Source: Nocardioides cavernaquae (GTDB lineage: Bacteria; Actinomycetota; Actinomycetes; Propionibacteriales; Nocardioidaceae). Taken from it: a stretch of 64,000 nucleotides of DNA. The notes beneath the pieces were generated by a model. It was not told where the DNA came from and searched no databases. It saw only the letters and a list, made by a program, of their open reading frames with translations. The translations under genes were made by a program, and so were the position numbers. The stretch lies in assembly GCF_003600895.1 (NCBI RefSeq), contig NZ_QYRP01000002.1:372001-436000 (forward strand), in the 5' to 3' direction. This document shows, piece after piece, positions 19,005-27,129 of this stretch. How positions within the stretch are numbered: position 1 is the stretch's first letter; the number at the start of each line of letters is the position of its first letter.

Positions 19005-20573
19005 GTGAGTGGAGGGACAAGCCGCACGGCGTACGACGTCGTGGTCGTCGGCGGCGGGCACAACGGGCTGACCGCTGCCGCCCTCCTGGCCCGCGCGGGG
19101 CTCTCGACACTGGTGCTCGAGCGGCTCCCCCGGATCGGCGGCGCAGCCGTCTCGGGACCCACGTTCATCGGCCGGTCCGCCCATCTCTCGCAGTACAGCT
19201 ACCTGGTCAGCCTGCTGCCCGAGGCGCTCGCGCGTGAGCTCGACCTGACGGTCCAGCTGCGTTCGCGGTCCACCGCGTCGTACACGCCCTGGTACCGCCA
19301 CGGCCAGCCCGGCGGCCTCCTCGTCGAGCGCCCGGAAGGTCCGGCGACGGCCACATCCTTCCGGGACCTGACCGGCAGCGACGACGAGTACGACGCATGG
19401 CTGGCGTTCCACGCAGGCGTCAGCTCGCTCGCCGCCACTGTCGCTCCGACACTGCTCGAGCCCCTGCGGACCGAGGCGTCCATGTCGGCCGGCGTCGACG
19501 CGGAGGTCTGGCGGGCGATCGTGCGCGAGCCACTCGGCCGCGTGATCGAGTCGACCTTCCACGACGACCTGGTGCGCGGCGTGGTGGCGACAGATGCGGT
19601 GATCGGCACCTTCGCGGACCTGCACTCTCCCGGCCTCGAGCAGAACCGGTGCTTCCTCTATCACGCGATCGGCAACGGCACCGGCGAGTGGAAGGTGCCC
19701 GTCGGCGGGATGGGTGCCGTCACCACCGCGCTGTTCCGCGCGGCCCGCGGCTTTGGCGCGGAGGTGCTGACCTCGGCGGACGTGACCGCGATCGACGCCA
19801 CCACCGAGGGCGCCGAGGTCACCTGGCAGGCGGGCGGCACCACCCAGTCCGTGCAAGCGCGGTGGGTGCTCTCCGGCGTCGCGCCCTGGACGCTCGAAGG
19901 CCTCCTGGGAGACGCCGGACAGCAGGAGGCCAGCAAGCCCGCGGGCTCGCAGATCAAGCTGAACTTCCTGCTCGACCGGCTCCCGCAGCTCCGCTCCGGG
20001 ATCACCCCCGAGGTCGCCTTCGCCGGCACGTTCCACGTCGCCGAGGAGTACTCCGTCCTCCAGGCGGCGTACTCCGACGCGGCCGCAGGCCGGGTGCCGC
20101 GCGTGATGCCGGGCGAGCTCTACTGCCACTCCTTGACCGATCCGACGATCATGCAGGGCGAATCAGGCCACACCCTGACCTACTTCGGCGTCCACGCTCC
20201 CGCCGCGCTCTTCGACTCGACGTCGAACCGCGCCCAGGCGATCTCGCGCGCGCTCGCTGCGATCAACGTGCACCTGACCGAGCCGATCGAGGGGTGCATC
20301 GCCCGCGACAGCGACGGCCACCACTGCATCGAGGCGAAGTTCCCCCAGGACATCGAGCGCGAGCTCGGCATGCCGGGCGGCCACATCTTCCACGGCGACC
20401 TCGAGTGGCCCTGGGTCTCCAACCGGGCCCGCCTCGAGACACCGGCGCAGCGCTGGGGCGTCGACACCGGCGTCCCGTCCGTGCTGTTGTGCGGCTCCGG
20501 CGCCCGTCGAGGCGGCGCGGTCTCCGGCATCGGCGGCCACAACGCCGCGATGGCCGTCCTCGAATCCCGCTGA
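19005..20573 (+). CDS. FAD-dependent oxidoreductase, phytoene-desaturase/PYROXD2-like
   Basis: 522 residues. The N-terminal Rossmann motif is YDVVVVGGGHNGLTAA, followed by VLERLPRIGGAAVSG. The C-terminal FAD segment is LCGSGARRGGAVSGIGGHNA. This fits the NAD(P)/FAD amine-oxidase-like family that includes PYROXD2 and carotenoid desaturases. The substrate is unknown and no carotenoid genes are nearby. I choose GTG 19005 because TAGGTT (18993-18998) lies exactly 6 bases before it; GTG 18999 would abut the hexamer. A hairpin and tRNA-Lys follow. Confidence 0.85.
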   Translation: MSGGTSRTAYDVVVVGGGHNGLTAAALLARAGLSTLVLERLPRIGGAAVSGPTFIGRSAHLSQYSYLVSLLPEALARELDLTVQLRSRSTASYTPWYRHGQPGGLLVERPEGPATATSFRDLTGSDDEYDAWLAFHAGVSSLAATVAPTLLEPLRTEASMSAGVDAEVWRAIVREPLGRVIESTFHDDLVRGVVATDAVIGTFADLHSPGLEQNRCFLYHAIGNGTGEWKVPVGGMGAVTTALFRAARGFGAEVLTSADVTAIDATTEGAEVTWQAGGTTQSVQARWVLSGVAPWTLEGLLGDAGQQEASKPAGSQIKLNFLLDRLPQLRSGITPEVAFAGTFHVAEEYSVLQAAYSDAAAGRVPRVMPGELYCHSLTDPTIMQGESGHTLTYFGVHAPAALFDSTSNRAQAISRALAAINVHLTEPIEGCIARDSDGHHCIEAKFPQDIERELGMPGGHIFHGDLEWPWVSNRARLETPAQRWGVDTGVPSVLLCGSGARRGGAVSGIGGHNAAMAVLESR

Positions 20574-20605
20574 CCCGAACGCGCCGCCCGCCGGTGCGAG
20601 ATGCA

Positions 20606-20639
20606 CACGAGGGCGGCCCGTTTCCGGACCGCCCTCGTG
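20606..20639. terminator. Hairpin between flavin oxidoreductase and tRNA-Lys
   Basis: CACGAGGGCGG pairs with CCGCCCTCGTG; after one mismatch the stem continues with three more pairs around a TTTC loop. It lies between convergent genes and can terminate both the plus-strand oxidoreductase and the minus-strand tRNA-Lys. Confidence 0.75.
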
Positions 20640-20647
20640 CTGTTCTG

Positions 20648-20720
<73 letters not shown>

Positions 20721-20784
20721 GCGAAGCGAGAGCAACACTAGCAGTGGTGAACCGAGGGAAAAAATCGGGGGGACGTGCGCTGCC

Positions 20785-20957
20785 TCACCCTGCGTAGCGG
20801 AGCATGAATTCGCGGTTCGTGTCGTGCCCCGCCTCGGGGTCTGCGTGCGCGACCTCGTCCTTCGTTGAGATCGTGTCCTCGAGGCGGACACCCTGGGGCA
20901 GGTGCTTGAACGATCCGGGTCGCTGCGCTCGAAGGGGCGCGCCATTGGCTTGGCCAT
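20785..20957 (-). pseudogene. Small gene (57 codons) broken by a one-base frameshift
   Basis: From ATG 20957 the minus strand reads MAKPMARPFERSDPDR. A shift of -1 near 20910 then continues as FKHLPQGVRLEDTISTK and ends REFMLRYAG with a stop at 20785. The span is 173 bases, one short of 58 codons. Both halves show the G/C third-base pattern of coding DNA, and GGAG precedes the ATG (ATGGAGCC). I do not recognise the family. It could be a decayed gene, a sequence error or a programmed -1 shift. It is divergent from the SDR gene and follows tRNA-Lys. Confidence 0.55.
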
Positions 20958-21069
20958 GGCTCCATCGTGCGCGCCGCGCCACCTCAGGACAAGGGGCGAT
21001 GCGGACGCCGACGCAGATCACTCCCACCAGGGCTACCGGTGGGTAACAGCGGGCAATACGATCACGCTC

Positions 21070-21906
21070 ATGAAGAACGTTGAAGGCAAGATCGTCCTCA
21101 TCACCGGCGCCGCGATGGGCATGGGCAAGATGTACGCCGAGCGCGCGGTCGCCGAAGGCGCCAGCGCCGTTGTCCTGTGGGACATCAACCGCGTCGCCCT
21201 CGCCGAGACCGTGGATCAGCTCAAGCATGCGGAGGGCACGACCGAGGTGCACAGCTACCTCGTCGACGTGTCCGACCGCAACGCCATCGAGGCCAACGCG
21301 GCGCTCGTGCTGGAGCAGGTCGGCACCCCCGAGATCCTGTTCAACAACGCCGGCGTCGTCCGCGGCAACAAGTACTTCTGGGAGACCGACAACGTCTCCG
21401 ACACCGAGTTCACGATCAAGATCAACACCCTGGCTCCCATGTTCATCGCGCGCGCGTTCCTGCCCGCGATGATCGAGGGCGGCAAGGAGTCGCGCCTGAT
21501 CAACGTCGCCTCGTCCGCCGGGTTCGTCGGCAACCCCCGCATGGCGTCGTACGCCGCGTCGAAGTGGGGCGCGATCGGCTTCTCGGACTCGATCCGGCTC
21601 GAGGTCGACCAGGCCGGCTTCAAGAACATCAAGGTGACCACGGTCTGCCCGTACTACGTGAAGACCGGCATGTTCGAGGGCGCGAAGTCCGGCCTGATGA
21701 CGCCGCTGCTCGAGCCCGAGGACGTCGTCAACGAGGTCTGGAAGGGCATGCGCAAGGGCGCGCCCTTCGTGATCATGCCGAAGTCGGTCATCCTCAACGA
21801 GTCGATCAAGGGCCTGATGCCGACCCAGCTCCGCGACCTGCTCGTCGGCAAGGTGTTCGGCATCCACAAGACGATGGACGAGTTCAAGGGCCGCGAGGGC
21901 AAGTAG
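21070..21906 (+). CDS. Short-chain dehydrogenase/reductase
   Basis: 278 residues of the classical SDR fold. The cofactor motif is TGAAMGMG (residues 12-19), then DIN at the end of beta-2, NNAG, and the catalytic set Ser-Tyr-Lys in NVASSAGF … YAASK. A C-terminal extension (from about 205) holds hydrophobic and basic segments similar to membrane-associated retinol-dehydrogenase-like SDRs. The substrate is probably lipophilic (inference). ATG 21070 is 7 bases after TACGAT. Long antisense reading frames across it are shadows. Confidence 0.9.
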   Translation: MKNVEGKIVLITGAAMGMGKMYAERAVAEGASAVVLWDINRVALAETVDQLKHAEGTTEVHSYLVDVSDRNAIEANAALVLEQVGTPEILFNNAGVVRGNKYFWETDNVSDTEFTIKINTLAPMFIARAFLPAMIEGGKESRLINVASSAGFVGNPRMASYAASKWGAIGFSDSIRLEVDQAGFKNIKVTTVCPYYVKTGMFEGAKSGLMTPLLEPEDVVNEVWKGMRKGAPFVIMPKSVILNESIKGLMPTQLRDLLVGKVFGIHKTMDEFKGREGK

Positions 21907-21934
21907 CCCACCACCGCCCGCCACACGGCCTGGG

Positions 21935-21992
21935 CAGTCCCCGACGTGGCGCAGGTTTCAGCCCGCTGAAACCTGTCGCCCGTTGGGGACTG
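21935..21992. terminator. Long imperfect hairpin with CAGTCCCC/GGGGACTG ends
   Basis: Two 27-base arms (21935-21961 and 21966-21992) pair with five imperfect positions around the loop CCCG. The arms begin CAGTCCCC and end GGGGACTG, and the inner part pairs AGGTTTCAG with CTGAAACCT. It lies between the convergent SDR and DUF3618 genes, so it is a likely bidirectional terminator. Similar ends recur elsewhere (37832, 55857). Confidence 0.7.
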
Positions 21993-22022
21993 TCTCGATT
22001 TCAGGCAGGGTTTCAGCCAGGG

Positions 22023-22271
22023 TCAGCGCGAGAGCTTGCGCAATGCCACGAAGAGCACGACCACGCCGGCCACGCCCCCGGCGACCTTCAGGATGTTGTC
22101 CGTGCGGGGCGCGCCACTCTCGAGGTCGACGAAGGTCGACTTGATCGCGAGCTTCTGGCGCTGAGCGATCGTCTTCGGGTGGGCCCGGTAGACAAGCTGG
22201 TCGATGGTCCCGGCGAGCCGCTCACGGGTCGCCTCGATCTCGGTCTCGAGCTCACGCATGTCCTTGGTCAC
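22023..22271 (-). CDS. DUF3618 domain-containing small membrane protein
   Basis: 82 residues. The N-terminal half is a charged helix (MRELETEIEATRERLAGTID, LVYRAHPKTIAQRQ) typical of DUF3618. One membrane helix near the end (VAGGVAGVVVLFVALRKLSR) leaves a very short basic tail. Such proteins often occur with phage-shock or membrane-stress genes in actinobacteria, but no such partner is adjacent. GTG 22271 is 7 bases after TAACCT on the minus strand, giving a leaderless start. Confidence 0.8.
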   Translation of the reverse strand: MTKDMRELETEIEATRERLAGTIDQLVYRAHPKTIAQRQKLAIKSTFVDLESGAPRTDNILKVAGGVAGVVVLFVALRKLSR

Positions 22272-22354
22272 GCTGAGGAGGTTACTACGCGCCCCGGGCC
22301 GAGGCACCGCGACGAGCAAGGGGCGTCCTCGGTCCGTTCCGCCCGCCCGACTTG

Positions 22355-22371
22355 TTGCTAACGATGTGCAA
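22355..22371 (+). promoter_or_regulatory. Candidate Nur (nickel-responsive Fur) operator
   Basis: TTGCTA-ACGAT-GTGCAA fits the two-hexamer, five-base-spacer layout recalled for the Streptomyces Nur box (TTGCAA-N5-TTGCAA). It directly abuts the TAAGGT -10 element (22372-22377) of the nickel/cobalt transporter gene, so a bound repressor would block RNA polymerase. Confidence 0.5.
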
Positions 22372-22384
22372 TAAGGTTGCTCCC

Positions 22385-23437
22385 ATGCACCTGACCGCCG
22401 CCGACCGCCGATCGATCGCTGGGATGACCACCGTCGTCGTCCTGCTGAACGTCGTCGGCTGGGGCGTGCTGATCGGGTTCGTGGCCCCGCAGGGCTACCA
22501 GGTCGGCGATTCGGGTGTCTTCGGCATCGGCCTCGGCCTCACGGCGTTCCTCCTCGGCGCGCGGCACGCGTTCGACGCCGACCACATCGCGATCATCGAC
22601 AACACCACGCGCAAGCTCGTGGGCGAGGGCCGATCGGCCGTCGGCACGGGCTTCTGGTTCGCCCTCGGTCACTCCTCGGTCGTCTTCGGGCTGTCGGTCC
22701 TGCTCGCCCTGGGCGTGAAGATGCTCGCCGGCCCGGTCACCGACCAGGACTCCACCCTGCAGCACACGCTCGGCGTGATCGGCACTCTCGCGGCCGGTTC
22801 GTTCCTGATCGTGATCGGCCTGATGAACCTCAGCGCGCTCGCCGGGATCCTGCACATCTGGCGACACATGAAGGCCGGCAAGTTCGACGAGGACGCCCTC
22901 GAGCACCACCTCCACCACCGCGGCTTCCTCGCGCGCATCTTCCGCCGCACGACGCAGAAGATCACCCGCCCCTGGCACCTCTACCCGGCGGGCCTGCTGA
23001 TGGGTCTCGGCTTCGACACCGCGACCCAGATCGCCCTGCTCGTGCTTGCGGGCGGCACCGCGGCCTTCGCCCTGCCCTGGTACGCGATCATGGTGCTGCC
23101 GATCCTCTTCGCTGCCGGCATGACGCTCTTCGACACCGCTGACGGCATCTTCATGGCGCAGGCCTACCGGTGGGCGTTCCTCAACCCGGTGCGCAAGGTC
23201 TACTACAACCTCACGGTCACGTTGCTCTCGGTGACGGTCGCCCTGTTCATCGGCGCGCTCCTGCTGCTGCAGCTCGCTGCCGAAGAGCTCCGCCTCTCCG
23301 CCCTGGCCTGGCTGGAGAACATCGACCTGACGTACGCCGGGTTCGCGCTCGTCGCGCTCTTCGTGGTTGTCTGGGCCGCCAGCCTGGGTGTCTTCCGGCT
23401 GGCCCGTGTCGAAGAACGTTTCGAGGAGTCCGCATGA
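22385..23437 (+). CDS. NiCoT-family nickel/cobalt transporter
   Basis: 350 residues with about eight membrane segments. The family signature HAFDADHIAIIDN lies in the second helix, followed by LGHSSVVFG, GLGFDTATQIALL and GMTLFDTADG. The histidine-rich loop EHHLHHRG after helix four may gather metal ions. It imports Ni2+ or Co2+ for metalloenzymes such as urease, nickel superoxide dismutase or B12 enzymes. ATG 22385 is 7 bases after TAAGGT (leaderless), and a Nur-like operator abuts that hexamer. The stop overlaps the peroxiredoxin start (ATGA). Confidence 0.95.
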   Translation: MHLTAADRRSIAGMTTVVVLLNVVGWGVLIGFVAPQGYQVGDSGVFGIGLGLTAFLLGARHAFDADHIAIIDNTTRKLVGEGRSAVGTGFWFALGHSSVVFGLSVLLALGVKMLAGPVTDQDSTLQHTLGVIGTLAAGSFLIVIGLMNLSALAGILHIWRHMKAGKFDEDALEHHLHHRGFLARIFRRTTQKITRPWHLYPAGLLMGLGFDTATQIALLVLAGGTAAFALPWYAIMVLPILFAAGMTLFDTADGIFMAQAYRWAFLNPVRKVYYNLTVTLLSVTVALFIGALLLLQLAAEELRLSALAWLENIDLTYAGFALVALFVVVWAASLGVFRLARVEERFEESA

Positions 23438-23937
23438 CCACCCCCTCCGGCCCGTCCACTGGCCCCGCCGCCGACCGCCTGTCCGTGGGCGATGCCGCCC
23501 CCGACTTCACGCTGCCGACCGACGACGGCTCAACCGTCACGCTCTCGGACCTGCGCGGCCGCAAGGTCATCGTCTACTTCTACCCGGCCGCGATGACGCC
23601 CGGCTGCACCAAGCAGGCGTGCGACTTCACCGACAACATCGCCTCGTTGCGAGGTGCGGGCTACGAGGTGCTCGGCATCTCCCCCGACAAGCCGGCCAAG
23701 CTGGCGAAGTTCCGCGAGCGGGACCACCTCACGATCACGTTGCTCTCCGACGAGGACAAGGCGGTCATGACCGAGTACGCCGCGTTCGGCGAGAAGAAGC
23801 TCTACGGCAAGGTCGTCACCGGTGTCATCCGTTCGACGATCGTCGTCGACGAGGACGGCAAGGTCGCCCTCGCGCAGTACAACGTGAAGGCCACCGGCCA
23901 CGTCGCCAAGCTGCGCCGGGACCTCGGCCTCGACTGA
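23434..23937 (+). CDS. Thioredoxin-dependent peroxiredoxin, BCP/PrxQ type
   Basis: 167 residues. The peroxidatic cysteine lies in TPGCTKQACDF with a second cysteine five residues later, the alpha-2 arrangement of BCP/PrxQ. Other landmarks are PDFTLPTDDG near the start and GVIRSTIVVDEDG near the end. It reduces hydrogen and organic peroxides using thioredoxin. It is coupled by a four-base overlap to the nickel transporter. If the transporter is nickel-repressed, the peroxidase would be co-regulated, tying nickel supply to oxidative defence (inference). Confidence 0.93.
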   Translation: MTTPSGPSTGPAADRLSVGDAAPDFTLPTDDGSTVTLSDLRGRKVIVYFYPAAMTPGCTKQACDFTDNIASLRGAGYEVLGISPDKPAKLAKFRERDHLTITLLSDEDKAVMTEYAAFGEKKLYGKVVTGVIRSTIVVDEDGKVALAQYNVKATGHVAKLRRDLGLD

Positions 23938-24063
23938 TCCACAGACTGGCCCGACGCGTACGCCGAGTGTCGGCGCACGCGCCTGGTGTCGAGCGATGAG
24001 CGGATCACCGGCCGATACACAGGGACCGTCGCGTCCGCACCCCCTGCCTAGACTGCTCCCTGC

Positions 24064-24136
24064 GCGCCCGTAGTCCAACGGCAGAGACAACGGCTTTAGG
24101 TGCCGTCCAGTGTGAGTTCGAATCTCACCGGGCGCA
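24064..24136 (+). tRNA. Class-I tRNA with anticodon TAG (Leu CUA by decoding)
   Basis: A clean 73-base cloverleaf. Acceptor is GCGCCCG/CGGGCGC, the D stem GTC/GAC, the anticodon stem ACGGC/GCCGT with loop TTTAGGT, and the T arm GTGAG-TTCGAAT-CTCAC; the discriminator is A. Anticodon UAG would read CUA/CUG leucine codons. The variable loop has only five bases (CCAGT), whereas bacterial tRNA-Leu is class II with a long variable arm. Decoding and structure therefore disagree, and the charged amino acid is uncertain. A TAGACT -10-like hexamer lies at 24049-24054. Confidence 0.85.
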
Positions 24137-24139
24137 CGC

Positions 24140-24192
24140 GATCAAGGTGAAGGCTTTTCGTCAGCATGTGACGAGAAGTCTTCACCTTGATC
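24140..24192. repeat. Dispersed palindromic repeat, copy 1
   Basis: A 23-bp stem with only two G-U type positions begins GATCAAGGTGAAGGC and ends GTCTTCACCTTGATC, around a loop in CGTCAGCATGTGACG. It begins 3 bases after the tRNA with anticodon TAG. A second near-identical copy is at 48159-48212. It could terminate transcription, but the conserved loop argues for a repeat family. Confidence 0.8.
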
Positions 24193-24255
24193 CATGCGCG
24201 GCCACCCGGACGTCAACGCGTGGTGAGGCCGGCGACAGTCAGGCGAGCCGAGGCG

Positions 24256-24825
24256 TCAGTCCTGCTGCTCCTCGCGCAGCCGCGGCTCGGTGCGGTTCTC
24301 CGGCTTGATGCCGTGCTTGTCGGCGTAGAACTCCCGCACGAGGTCCATGTCGGCGGAGAGATCGCCGGAGGGCACGAACGTCGGCCCCATGCCGAGCGAG
24401 CGGCTGGGCCCGTCGACGAAGCCGAGCGAGACGGGCAGACCGGTCTGTGCTGCGATGCGCAGGAAGCCGGGCTTCCAGTACTCACCCTTGGACCGCGTGC
24501 CCTCGGCAGCGATGCAGAGCAGGAACGACTCGTGCTCCCCCGCCTCGTCCAGGAGCTCCCGAATGGTCGACCCCGGGTTGGCGCGGTCCAGCGGGATGCC
24601 GCCGAGCCCACGCAGCAGCGGCCCCATCGGGCCCTTGAAGAAGGACTTCTTGACCAGCACCTGCGGCTGGACGTCGCTGCTCCAGGCGATCAGGAGCATG
24701 ACGACGAAGTCCCAGTTGGAGGTGTGCGGAGCACCGACCAGGATGCCCTTCGGCGGCACGCTCCCGACGAGGTTCCACCGGGTGGCGCGGAGCACGCCGC
24801 GGGCCAGGTTCCTGCGAATCAGCAT
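24256..24825 (-). CDS. PlsC-type 1-acyl-glycerol-phosphate acyltransferase family protein
   Basis: 189 residues. The acyltransferase motif is HTSNWD (residues 34-39), followed by GGIPLDR and CIAAEGTRS, the other conserved blocks. It would move an acyl chain from acyl-CoA or acyl-ACP to a lysophospholipid or a related acceptor at the membrane. It is shorter than canonical PlsC and lacks a clear N-terminal membrane helix. Start ATG 24825 overlaps the ABC-F stop by 7 bases, so the two genes are coupled, which is an odd pairing. Confidence 0.88.
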   Translation of the reverse strand: MLIRRNLARGVLRATRWNLVGSVPPKGILVGAPHTSNWDFVVMLLIAWSSDVQPQVLVKKSFFKGPMGPLLRGLGGIPLDRANPGSTIRELLDEAGEHESFLLCIAAEGTRSKGEYWKPGFLRIAAQTGLPVSLGFVDGPSRSLGMGPTFVPSGDLSADMDLVREFYADKHGIKPENRTEPRLREEQQD

Positions 24826-26456
24826 GATGTGACCTTCCCATGCTCGACGGCCCAGCGCTCGTCGAGGCGGACGTTGTCCAGCAGCCGCCGGTCGTGGGTG
24901 ACGAGCAGCAACGCCCCGTCGTACGAGTCGAGGGCCTGCTCGAGCTGCTCGATGGCGGGCAGGTCGAGGTGGTTGGTGGGCTCGTCGAGGACGAGCAGGT
25001 TGACGCCGCGGGCCTGCAGCAGCGCAAGGGCGGCACGGGTCCGCTCCCCCGGCGAGAGCTTGCCGACCGGGCTGGCCACCTGGGCCGCCTTCAGGCCGAA
25101 CTTGGCCAGCAGCGTGCGCACGTCGCCGGAGTTCATCGACGGCACGACGGCCTCGAAGGCGTCACCGAGCGGCAGCTCCTCCGGGAGCACACTGCGGGCC
25201 TGGTCGATCTCCCCGATCGCCACGTTGACGCCGAGGCTGGCGGTGCCCGACGTGGGCTCCAGCCGACCGAGCAGCATCCGCAGCAGCGTGGTCTTCCCGG
25301 CTCCGTTGGGACCGGTGATGCCGATCCGGTCGCGGGCGTTGACCTGCACCGAGGCCGGCCCGAAGGCGAAGTCCCCCAACTCCACCGAGGCGGCATTGAG
25401 GGTGGCGACGACCGCTGAGGACCGCGGTGCCTCACCGATCGAGAACTGCAGCTCCCACTCCTTGCGGGGTTCCTCGACCTCGTCCATGCGCGCGATGCGC
25501 GACTCCATCTGGCGGACCTTCTGGGCCTGCTTCTCCGAGGACTCGGTCGACGCCTTGCGGCGGATCTTGTCGTTGTCGGGAGCCTTCTTCATCGCGTTGC
25601 GCACGCCCTGGGAGCTCCACTCGCGCTGCACGCGCGCCCGGGCGACGAGGTCGGCCTTCTTGTCGGCGAACTCGTCGTAGGCCTCCCGCGCATGCCGCCG
25701 CGCGATTGCCCGCTCCTCGAGGAACGAGTCGTAGCCACCGTCGTAGACCGCGACCTTGTTCTGCGCGAGGTCCAGCTCGACGATGCGGGTCACGCACCGG
25801 GCGAGGAACTCGCGGTCGTGCGAGACGAGTACGACGCCCTGGCGCAGCCCCCGCACGAAGGACTCCAGTCGCTCGAGCCCGGCGAGGTCGAGGTCATTGG
25901 TGGGTTCGTCGAGCAGCACGATGTCGAACCGGCTCAGCAGCAGCGCTGCGAGGGCGACCCTGGCCGCCTGCCCGCCGGAGAGCCCGGTCATCAACGCGTC
26001 GACACCGACGGTCAGCCCGAGCTCGGCCAGGACCGGCGGGATCCGCTCGTCGAGGTCGATCGCTCCACTCGCCATCCAGTGGTCGAAGGCGACCGCGTAG
26101 GCGTCGTCGGCTCCGGGCTCGCCCGATCCGAGTGCCTCGGCGGTGGACTCCATGGCGACCGTGGCGTCGGTGCACCCGGTCCGGCGGCCCAGGTAGGCCG
26201 CCACCGTCTCCTCCGGCACACGCTCGTGCTCCTGCGGGAGCCAGCCGATGAACGCATCGGAGGGTGCCGTCGACACCGCTCCGCCGAGGGGCTCGTCCAC
26301 ACCGGCCAGCAGCCGCAGAAGGGTCGACTTGCCGGCACCGTTGGCACCGACGACACCGACGACGTCACCCGGTGCGACGGTGAGATCGAGGCCGGAGAAG
26401 AGCGTGCGGTGGGCATGCCCCCCGGACAGGTCCTTGGCGACGAGGGTCACGCTCAT
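24819..26456 (-). CDS. ABC-F family ATPase
   Basis: 545 residues with two ATPase domains and no membrane helices. The Walker A motifs are GANGAGKST and GPNGAGKTT. The signatures are LSGGQAARV and LSPGERTRA; the second departs from LSGGE. Walker B motifs are LLDEPTNDLD and VLDEPTNHLD. A charged linker (SQGVRNAMKKAPDNDK) separates the domains. ABC-F proteins act on ribosomes, either in translation control or antibiotic protection; which applies is unclear. It is distinct from the ettA gene at 1130. The gene follows rdgB by 7 bases and overlaps the acyltransferase gene. Confidence 0.9.
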   Translation of the reverse strand: MSVTLVAKDLSGGHAHRTLFSGLDLTVAPGDVVGVVGANGAGKSTLLRLLAGVDEPLGGAVSTAPSDAFIGWLPQEHERVPEETVAAYLGRRTGCTDATVAMESTAEALGSGEPGADDAYAVAFDHWMASGAIDLDERIPPVLAELGLTVGVDALMTGLSGGQAARVALAALLLSRFDIVLLDEPTNDLDLAGLERLESFVRGLRQGVVLVSHDREFLARCVTRIVELDLAQNKVAVYDGGYDSFLEERAIARRHAREAYDEFADKKADLVARARVQREWSSQGVRNAMKKAPDNDKIRRKASTESSEKQAQKVRQMESRIARMDEVEEPRKEWELQFSIGEAPRSSAVVATLNAASVELGDFAFGPASVQVNARDRIGITGPNGAGKTTLLRMLLGRLEPTSGTASLGVNVAIGEIDQARSVLPEELPLGDAFEAVVPSMNSGDVRTLLAKFGLKAAQVASPVGKLSPGERTRAALALLQARGVNLLVLDEPTNHLDLPAIEQLEQALDSYDGALLLVTHDRRLLDNVRLDERWAVEHGKVTSC

Positions 26457-26463
26457 GAGCGGA

Positions 26464-27129
26464 TCACAGCCCGGCCAGCACGTCCGCGACCAGCGGCGCG
26501 ATCTCGCGAAGCGCCTTGCCGCGGTGCGAGATCGCGTCCTTCTCCTCCGACGGAAGCTCGGCCGAGGTCACGGTGAAGCCGGTCGGCACGAAGACGACGT
26601 CGTACCCGAAGCCGCCGGTGCCGCGCACCTCCCGCGTGATGGATCCGGCCATGTCGCCGGTCACCACTGCCTCGGCGATGCTTCCGTCGCCCACCGGGTA
26701 GCAGAACGCCACCGCGCAGGCGAAGAAGGCTCCCCGGCGCGCGTCCGGGACGTCGGCCAGCTGCGACAGCAGCAGCTCGTTGTTGCGGGCATCCGACCTG
26801 GGCCCGCCCGACCAGCGCGCGGACAGCACGCCGGGCATGCCGTTGAGGGCGTCGACACAGAGGCCGGAGTCGTCGGAGAGCGACGGCAGGCCGGTGGCGA
26901 GCGCTCCCGCGCGCGCCTTCAGCAGGGCGTTGCCCGCGAAGGTGGCCTGGTCCTCGACCGGCTCCTCGTAGAACTCCACGTCATCGAGGCCGAGGACCTC
27001 GATCTCCGGCACGACAGCACCGAGGATGCGCCGCAGCTCGGCGAGCTTCTTGGCGTTGCGCGACGCCAGGAACACCTGCGGCGCGGGGCGTCGGTCGCTG
27101 CGCTCCCCGCCTCCTGACGCATCACCCAT
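26464..27129 (-). CDS. rdgB: RdgB/HAM1 non-canonical purine NTP pyrophosphatase
   Basis: 221 residues. Motifs are [14 protein letters not shown] (nucleotide loop), [22 protein letters not shown] and ISHRGKAL. It hydrolyses dITP, ITP and XTP to monophosphates, keeping them out of nucleic acids. A short variable N-terminus ([17 protein letters not shown]) precedes the fold. Start ATG 27129 overlaps the rph stop by 8 bases. The rph-rdgB order matches M. tuberculosis Rv1340-Rv1341. Confidence 0.95.
   Translation of the reverse strand: MGDASGGGERSDRRPAPQVFLASRNAKKLAELRRILGAVVPEIEVLGLDDVEFYEEPVEDQATFAGNALLKARAGALATGLPSLSDDSGLCVDALNGMPGVLSARWSGGPRSDARNNELLLSQLADVPDARRGAFFACAVAFCYPVGDGSIAEAVVTGDMAGSITREVRGTGGFGYDVVFVPTGFTVTSAELPSEEKDAISHRGKALREIAPLVADVLAGL

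Noticed and set aside
20958..21924. Upstream part of a minus-strand frame opposite the SDR gene
   Set aside because: The SDR coding on the plus strand explains it. Only the small 20785-20957 part has its own start and coding pattern.
24819..26456. Calling the second ABC-F protein an antibiotic-resistance factor
   Set aside because: No resistance context, and ABC-F subfamilies cannot be told apart by eye.
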